Origin: Candidatus Poribacteria bacterium
GTDB lineage: Bacteria; Poribacteria; WGA-4E; WGA-3G
Direction: 5' to 3'
Length of the DNA stretch: 55,276 nt
NCBI GenBank assembly: GCA_022827225.1
Contig: JAJDTJ010000041.1
Span: 1-55,276, forward strand
Part shown: positions 51,250 to 55,276 of the stretch, piece after piece
Layout: each line of letters begins with the position of its first letter
How positions within the stretch are numbered: position 1 is the stretch's first letter
Notes under the pieces: model-generated
Seen by the model: the letters and a program-made list of their open reading frames with translations, nothing else
Database searches by the model: none
What the model was told of the DNA's origin: nothing
Translations under genes and position numbers: made by a program

Positions 51250-52798
51250 AGATGTCCTGCATCTGCCAAGCATCCAAGGATTTAAGTTCGCATGCTTGTC
51301 CTTGCGAACGCAACGACACACCGACACTCTCTTCCTTGTCAGGATAGACGCGCATCGCAACGCACTGCTTCCCGTTAGCGAATACCTCTACCACACTCTT
51401 GTCAACGAATACCCGGAGTTTGAGGGTTTCGCCGCGTGCAATAGAGACCGCTCCGGTTTCAGGCGCGCGTGAAAGCACATCCGGTGCAACTGAAGCATAC
51501 GACGAATCAATCGTTAGTAAACTATCACGAACATCAACGCCAGGATTCAGGTTGCGTAAACCACGTTCTCTAAAGAACGCGATACGGGTGAACTCTTCTT
51601 TCTGCGGCGAACGGAGGACGTTCAACTCCACCATCGGTGCCGATTTCGTGTCGATTTCGAGTTCAAGCTCCATCGCATTGCCATTTATGCCGTCCAGCAC
51701 AACCTCTTCGTTCGCGGGGAGTGTCATTGCCTCAACATACCGATGTTCATACCGCAACGATTCAATATCACCTGCAGGTTCAACGCCGACTTCATCTCTG
51801 GAGAGGAGTGTCAGGCGACGTGGTAGGGTCATGATCTGGTTCCAACCCTTCGTAGGTTTCGCGGGATTCATATTATAAATCACGATAAGTCCGCCGTTGC
51901 CATCGGGGGTCGCAGAGGGTGCGTGGACACCTGCAGGAGATGCTGCCCCGAAATTGTTCTTTGCCCCAGCTGTCACGACGAATTTGTCGCGTTGGGTGTC
52001 ATAATCACCGAGCAGATACTGCCCACCGCTCATGTGGCTAAAGAAAAGGAGCATATGCCGATCACCGATGGGCCAGAAATACGGACACGCGCCATCATCG
52101 CCCACCAACGTAAACATATCATCTTCAACAAATGGGTGCAGATAGACCCAGTTTGCTAAATCAGCCGAACGGAGCAGGAAGTTGGCACGAATCGGTTTGC
52201 CACCGGGTCCGTGAGGCAGCGTGCCACCGGAAAGCGAATAATACATATCATCCTTCTTCCAGATACACGGATCAAAAACACGGTAAACCGGGGTTGTACC
52301 GTCGGCATGTTTCGCCGGGATAACAGCTTGCCCAGACACTTTCTCCCAATTCAAGAGCAACGGATCGCTCGACACTGCCACCATATTCCCGACAACCGTG
52401 CCGTGATACATCGCGATAACACGGTCTTCCTCTACAAGCGTTGCACCGGAGAAACAACACCGCTCCGGGTTCGGGTAAATCGCGTACGGCAGATCACGCC
52501 AGTGGATGAGGTCGTCGCTAACCGCGTGTCCCCAATGCTGACGCGTATCTTCCGGCGGATACGCCTGATAAAAGAGATGCCATCGTCCCTGCCAAAAACA
52601 GAGACCGTTCGGATCATTAAGCATCGCTTCCGGGTTGATATAGTGATAAATCGGACGGTGCGGATCCCCTTCGTACGTTTTTCGATAATCATTGAGCCGT
52701 TGCATCAACGGGTTCGTTTTCAACTGTGCTTCTTGTTCTTCCAACGTCTCCGCAAATGTGTGGTGCGGTACACGCGAGGTGAAATCTTCATTTGCCAT
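51242..52798 (-). CDS. GH32-like glycoside hydrolase lacking the acid/base Glu
   Basis: The 518-residue protein has the five-bladed propeller and beta-sandwich of GH32 (invertase, levanase, fructosidase). The nucleophile motif is N-D-P-N-G at 61-65 (D62), F-S-G-A-T at 116-120, the R-D-P motif appears as F-D-P (D176), and the E-C-P motif reads A-C-P at 237-239. The general acid/base Glu is therefore Ala. The beta-sandwich follows, with V-F-V-D-K-S-V-V-E-V-F-A-N-G near 470-485. No signal peptide is seen. GAGGAGAG lies 5 bases before the ATG. The gene below overlaps its end by 8 bases. It may be inactive or use another residue or nucleophile. Confidence 0.85.
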   Translation of the reverse strand: MANEDFTSRVPHHTFAETLEEQEAQLKTNPLMQRLNDYRKTYEGDPHRPIYHYINPEAMLNDPNGLCFWQGRWHLFYQAYPPEDTRQHWGHAVSDDLIHWRDLPYAIYPNPERCCFSGATLVEEDRVIAMYHGTVVGNMVAVSSDPLLLNWEKVSGQAVIPAKHADGTTPVYRVFDPCIWKKDDMYYSLSGGTLPHGPGGKPIRANFLLRSADLANWVYLHPFVEDDMFTLVGDDGACPYFWPIGDRHMLLFFSHMSGGQYLLGDYDTQRDKFVVTAGAKNNFGAASPAGVHAPSATPDGNGGLIVIYNMNPAKPTKGWNQIMTLPRRLTLLSRDEVGVEPAGDIESLRYEHRYVEAMTLPANEEVVLDGINGNAMELELEIDTKSAPMVELNVLRSPQKEEFTRIAFFRERGLRNLNPGVDVRDSLLTIDSSYASVAPDVLSRAPETGAVSIARGETLKLRVFVDKSVVEVFANGKQCVAMRVYPDKEESVGVSLRSQGQACELKSLDAWQMQDIYA

Positions 52799-52846
52799 TG
52801 GTTCTCTCCTCTTATTATGCAATTTCCATAAAATTTCGTAATGCTT

Positions 52847-52875
52847 AGCATAACACAGAATTGCCCATCTGTCCA
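52847..52875 (-). promoter_or_regulatory. Sigma-70 type promoter for GH32-like gene
   Basis: On the minus strand TGGACA (52870-52875) and TATGCT (52847-52852) are 17 bases apart. It is divergent from the promoter at 52886-52914, with only 10 bases between the two -35 boxes, so a regulator bound there could affect both genes. Confidence 0.5.
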
Positions 52876-52885
52876 GAAAATTTAA

Positions 52886-52914
52886 TTGACACAATTTTTA
52901 TATTTTGCTACAAT
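52886..52914 (+). promoter_or_regulatory. Sigma-70 type promoter for UxuA-like gene
   Basis: TTGACA and TACAAT are 17 bases apart, near consensus. Start is expected near 52921, about 52 bases before the ATG at 52973. Confidence 0.65.
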
Positions 52915-52972
52915 ACAGAATAGCATCAAGAAGATAAAAGACACTCTCCAACGATTGAAGGAGCATGAAACG

Positions 52973-53971
52973 ATGGATAACACAGGAAAACAACAGGATA
53001 AAAAAGCAGAGATGCACGTTGGTGTTCAAGGCATCGGGACATCTCCGAAAGAGTTGGCATTCCTCGTTCGGCATGGTGTAACGCACATGGATGCCTCCGT
53101 TAAGAACACTGAAACCGAAACGTTGATTCAGCATAAAGAAGAGGCAGCAGAAGCCGGTGTTAGTCTCGAAATGATTCATATCGGGCTTCCGAGAAGCATT
53201 ACACTTGCCCAAGACCCGCAGCGCGATAGAGACCTTGATGCAGTTTGTAAGATGATTGAGAACGCAGCAGCAGCAGGGTTACGAGGCTTAAACTATAACT
53301 TCTGTATCCTGAATCATCAGCGCACCGAGAGCACACAGGGACGCGGCGGCTCACGTTACAGCACCTTCGACTTTTCCAAATACGATAACGAACCACTCTC
53401 AGAAGCGGGTGAGGTGAGTCGCGAGGAGGCGTTTGATCGGATCGCATACTTCCTCGAACGTGTCATCCCAGTCGCCGAAGCGAACAAAATCCAAATGGCG
53501 TGCCATCCAAACGATCCGCCTGCGCCGGTTTTGAGAGGCGTTGAACGGTGGAATTATCCGGTATTCGATGGATTGAAACGCTTTTCCGAGATCGCAGAAA
53601 GTCCGTATCACGGGTTTAACTTCTGCTGTGGCACAGTTTCGGAGGGTTTAGAGGACCCGGGCACCGAATTTTATGAAATCCTCCAATACTTCGGCGAACG
53701 GAAAAAGGTTTTTAATATTCACTTCCGTAATATTCGTGGCGGACTGCACAACTTTCAAGAGGTTTGGCCCGACGAGGGACACCTCGACATGCACAAAGTT
53801 GCACAGGTTCTCCGAGATGTGGCATACCCGTACATGCTGATGCCAGACCACGCACCGTCACACCCAGATGATAAAGCCCCACAAGGTGTATCCGGCAGAG
53901 TCCGACAGGCGTGGGCATTCCAGTTCGGATACATCATCGCCTTAATTCAGGCAGTCAATTCAGAGCAGTAA
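52973..53971 (+). CDS. UxuA-like (mannonate dehydratase family) TIM-barrel enzyme
   Basis: The 332-residue protein belongs to the mannonate dehydratase/sugar isomerase group. Key segments are M-A-C-H-P-N-D-P-P near residue 165, F-C-C-G-T-V-S-E near 215, H-F-R-N-I-R-G-G near 252 and D-H-A-P-S near 298, which supply the metal-site His and Cys of UxuA. The family removes water from D-mannonate to give 2-keto-3-deoxygluconate. The protein is somewhat shorter than E. coli UxuA (about 394). The start ATG follows AAGGAG by 9 bases; an earlier TTG frame start lies in the promoter. Its divergent promoter is shared with the GH32-like gene, hinting at joint sugar use. Confidence 0.85.
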   Translation: MDNTGKQQDKKAEMHVGVQGIGTSPKELAFLVRHGVTHMDASVKNTETETLIQHKEEAAEAGVSLEMIHIGLPRSITLAQDPQRDRDLDAVCKMIENAAAAGLRGLNYNFCILNHQRTESTQGRGGSRYSTFDFSKYDNEPLSEAGEVSREEAFDRIAYFLERVIPVAEANKIQMACHPNDPPAPVLRGVERWNYPVFDGLKRFSEIAESPYHGFNFCCGTVSEGLEDPGTEFYEILQYFGERKKVFNIHFRNIRGGLHNFQEVWPDEGHLDMHKVAQVLRDVAYPYMLMPDHAPSHPDDKAPQGVSGRVRQAWAFQFGYIIALIQAVNSEQ

Positions 53972-54035
53972 ATTGTTTAGTTCTAACCAGTCAAAATCCT
54001 TTAATTTAAAGTGAACCAAACTTTTGGGAGAGAAA

Positions 54036-54815
54036 ATGAAATCCATTATAACCTGTTTAGCGATTCTTACCATCAGTCTAACCTTAACAGTCTATACTTA
54101 TGCCGAAATCGACCTTGAAACCGCAAGGGGTATTTGGCTACTCGACGAAGGTGAAGGCAATGTTATCAACGATCTGTCCGGAAACGAGAACCACGGTGAA
54201 CTTCAGGGTGGAGAATGGGTTGACGGACCAGACGGTCCCGCACTCAGTTTAAACGGACAAAACGATCGGGTTATCATTCCTGACTCCGATAGCCTATATC
54301 TCGAAGAGGCGTGGACGATTACTTCATGGGTGTTTGTTAACGCAGCCGAGAACGGTTTTGGACATATTCTCGGGAAAAGACCCGCAGCCGGAACCATCGC
54401 AAATTACGCATTCAGGACAAACGGTAACGGGACGGCTTGGGAAGCATACTATTCTCGAGATGGTTGGAGAGGCGCCTGGAATCAAGGTAGCGTCATGAAA
54501 GATGTCTGGTTGTATATGACCGCAACTTATGATGGCACGGATACCATTAAAATCTACGAAAATGGTGCTGAAATCGGTTCCGTCAGTGGAATGGGTGGCC
54601 CAGCTCCGCGGAATGACACCGATGTCAACATCGGCGGTTGGACCGACAACACTTCAGAAACGCTTAACGGCATGCTCTACGAGGTCGCACTTTTTGATGT
54701 CGCACTGTCAGAAGCAGACATAAACACTCTGATGGACCGGGGGCTATCAACCCTAACGGCTGTTGAGCCAGCTGACAAACTAACGACGACATGGGCTGAC
54801 ATCAAATCACGGTAA
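54036..54815 (+). CDS. Secreted LamG-domain protein with C-terminal TTW tail
   Basis: The 259-residue protein has a short signal peptide (M-K-S-I-I-T-C-L-A-I-L-T, cleavage near Y-A-E) and one LamG domain: G-I-W-L-L-D-E-G-E-G near 29-38, H-G-E-L near 51, V-I-I-P-D near 79, W-T-I-T-S-W near 92 and L-Y-E-V-A-L-F near 217. It ends A-D-K-L-T-T-T-W-A-D-I-K. A TTG 12 bases earlier is possible, but the ATG at 54036 has GGGAG upstream and gives the better signal. The following gene begins with a near-copy of its first 70 codons. Confidence 0.86.
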   Translation: MKSIITCLAILTISLTLTVYTYAEIDLETARGIWLLDEGEGNVINDLSGNENHGELQGGEWVDGPDGPALSLNGQNDRVIIPDSDSLYLEEAWTITSWVFVNAAENGFGHILGKRPAAGTIANYAFRTNGNGTAWEAYYSRDGWRGAWNQGSVMKDVWLYMTATYDGTDTIKIYENGAEIGSVSGMGGPAPRNDTDVNIGGWTDNTSETLNGMLYEVALFDVALSEADINTLMDRGLSTLTAVEPADKLTTTWADIKSR

Positions 54816-54922
54816 ACGAGGCGGGAAATTAACGCCAGTCAGTGTGTCCTTCAAAAACTATCCACACCTGTTTTGCAATTGCTAATTTTAACCACAGTTC
54901 GCTTATAAACAAAGGAGGCAAA

Positions 54923-55141
54923 ATGAGATCCATTATAACCTGCTTAGCGATCGTCACCATCAGTCTAACCTTCGCAGTCCACTCACACGCGAAACTCGAC
55001 TTTGAAACCGCAAGGGGTATTTGGCTACTTGACGAAGGTAAAGGCAACGTTATCAAAGATAGTTCTGGATATGAACACCATGGTGAACTTCAGGGTGGAG
55101 AATGGACTAAAGGCCCCGATGGTGCACCTGCACTCAGTTTA
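54923..55141 (+). pseudogene. LamG-domain protein cut by IS630 insertion
   Basis: The first 72 codons match the preceding LamG gene closely (signal peptide, then G-I-W-L-L-D-E-G-K-G and H-G-E-L-Q-G-G-E-W). The frame ends at the IS boundary: the stop TAG is made from the last gene base pair and the IS terminus (TTA-TAG). AAAGGAGG lies 5 bases before the ATG, so a short secreted fragment could still be made. The remaining three quarters of the LamG domain and the C-terminal tail lie on the far side of the IS, outside the window. It is a tandem duplicate of 54036-54815. Confidence 0.85.
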
Positions 55142-55181
55142 TAGTGACCATCAGAATTAAAGAGACATTTTTTGTATTTTG

Positions 55182-55200
55182 TAATAGACTGTGTCTATTA
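55182..55200. promoter_or_regulatory. Inverted repeat overlapping transposase start
   Basis: TAATAGAC-TGT-GTCTATTA is a perfect 8 bp palindrome with a 3 bp spacer; its last base is the A of the transposase ATG. It could be an operator or an RNA hairpin that limits transposase translation. The identical copy at the left end is 77-95. Confidence 0.5.
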
Positions 55201-55276
55201 TGACATATTCAACAGATTTACGCAAACGCGTTTTAGATTTTATTGAAAAAGGCGGTAAAAAAGCTGAAGCCTCCCG
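55200..55276 (+). CDS. IS630-family transposase, N-terminal fragment
   Basis: Identical to the fragment at the left end: ATG followed by codons for T-Y-S-T-D-L-R-K-R-V-L-D-F and a Lys/Glu/Gly-rich segment, running off the contig end. It is the start of the helix-turn-helix DNA-binding domain. No Shine-Dalgarno is seen because the region just upstream is the inverted repeat, which could keep expression low. Confidence 0.8.
   Translation, partial: MTYSTDLRKRVLDFIEKGGKKAEAS

Larger units (their letters stand above)
55142..55276 (+). mobile_element. IS630-family element, partial (right contig end)
   Basis: Reverse complement of 1-135, base for base. It includes the terminal sequence, the transposase promoter region and the first 25 codons. 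It is inserted at TA inside the last LamG gene. The two elements point away from each other, so they do not frame a composite transposon that could be recognised here; they mark contig breaks at a multicopy IS. Confidence 0.85.

Noticed and set aside
52211..52831. 206-codon frame opposite the GH32-like gene
   Set aside because: It is antisense to a well-supported gene, Arg/Ile-rich and without recognisable motifs.
1..55276. A 55 kb composite transposon bounded by IS630 copies
   Set aside because: The two partial elements point outward and only their ends are in the window. Identical IS ends are the normal sign of contig breaks at a repeat, and the content is mostly chromosomal housekeeping and metabolic genes.
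1..55276. tRNA, rRNA or known riboswitch
   Set aside because: No cloverleaf, rRNA segment or recognisable riboswitch (for example preQ1 near queC) was found by eye. A covariance search could still reveal small RNAs.

Overview
The window is a 55 kb contig from a Gram-negative, probably uncultured marine bacterium. The best match is Candidatus Poribacteria or a close relative. This rests on lpxB and lpxK (lipid A synthesis), four phytanoyl-CoA-dioxygenase-like (PhyH) genes, several small secreted LamG/concanavalin-like proteins, stand-alone sugar-acid and sugar-phosphate TIM-barrel enzymes, and intergenic DNA crowded with short palindromic and tandem repeats. Taxonomy is inference; no rRNA or tRNA gene was recognised. 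Both contig ends are the same 135 bp end of an IS630-family element facing outward, so the contig most likely stops where the assembler met a repeated IS.

Layout. 1-6.0 kb: a wrecked defence island holding an IS-truncated type III modification gene, an intact type III restriction subunit, and an OLD-like ATPase/TOPRIM gene broken by a deletion and frameshift. 6.0-6.9 kb: 0.9 kb without a convincing gene, with repeat remnants, a 22 bp palindrome and a good promoter. 6.9-19.2 kb: Crp/Fnr regulator, M28 peptidase, HtrA protease, TPR protein, a 1210-residue cyclase-ATPase-TPR signalling protein, a sugar isomerase and a large unknown membrane protein, with two MITE-like elements between. 19.3-22.9 kb (minus): lpxK, lpxB, argC. 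23.2-33.6 kb (plus): fumarylacetoacetase-like hydrolase, secreted concanavalin-like protein, LarA-like racemase, FAD oxidoreductase, PhyH, two LamG paralogues, WD40 protein, membrane protein. 33.6-42.9 kb (minus): two tandem HAD hydrolases, Rpn-like nuclease, queC, jelly-roll protein, MFS transporter, NuoE-NuoF fusion, two overlapping PhyH genes, lipoprotein. 43.2-50.5 kb: DUF6807-like protein (plus), then on the minus strand PhyH, Gfo/Idh/MocA oxidoreductase, a coupled ATPase/small-protein pair, NUDIX, a metalloprotease with a VHL-like beta domain, and a remnant toxin-antitoxin locus. 50.5-55.3 kb: GH32-like gene with a coupled downstream gene (minus), UxuA-like enzyme, and two tandem LamG genes, the last cut by the right-hand IS.

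The gene content suggests a heterotroph that handles host or algal carbohydrates (GH32, UxuA, LarA, Gfo/Idh, isomerase, DUF6807, LamG) and makes many Fe/2-oxoglutarate oxygenases of unknown substrate.

The most notable signals are: a shared C-terminal tail (K-L-T-T-T-W-x-x-I-K type) on four secreted proteins; palindromic repeats inserted in frame in lpxK; a dispersed leader that brings its own Shine-Dalgarno sequence to three unrelated genes; a coupled ATPase plus small-protein pair that could be an undescribed defence module; and enzymes with altered catalytic motifs (PhyH with HxG, GH32 without its acid/base Glu).
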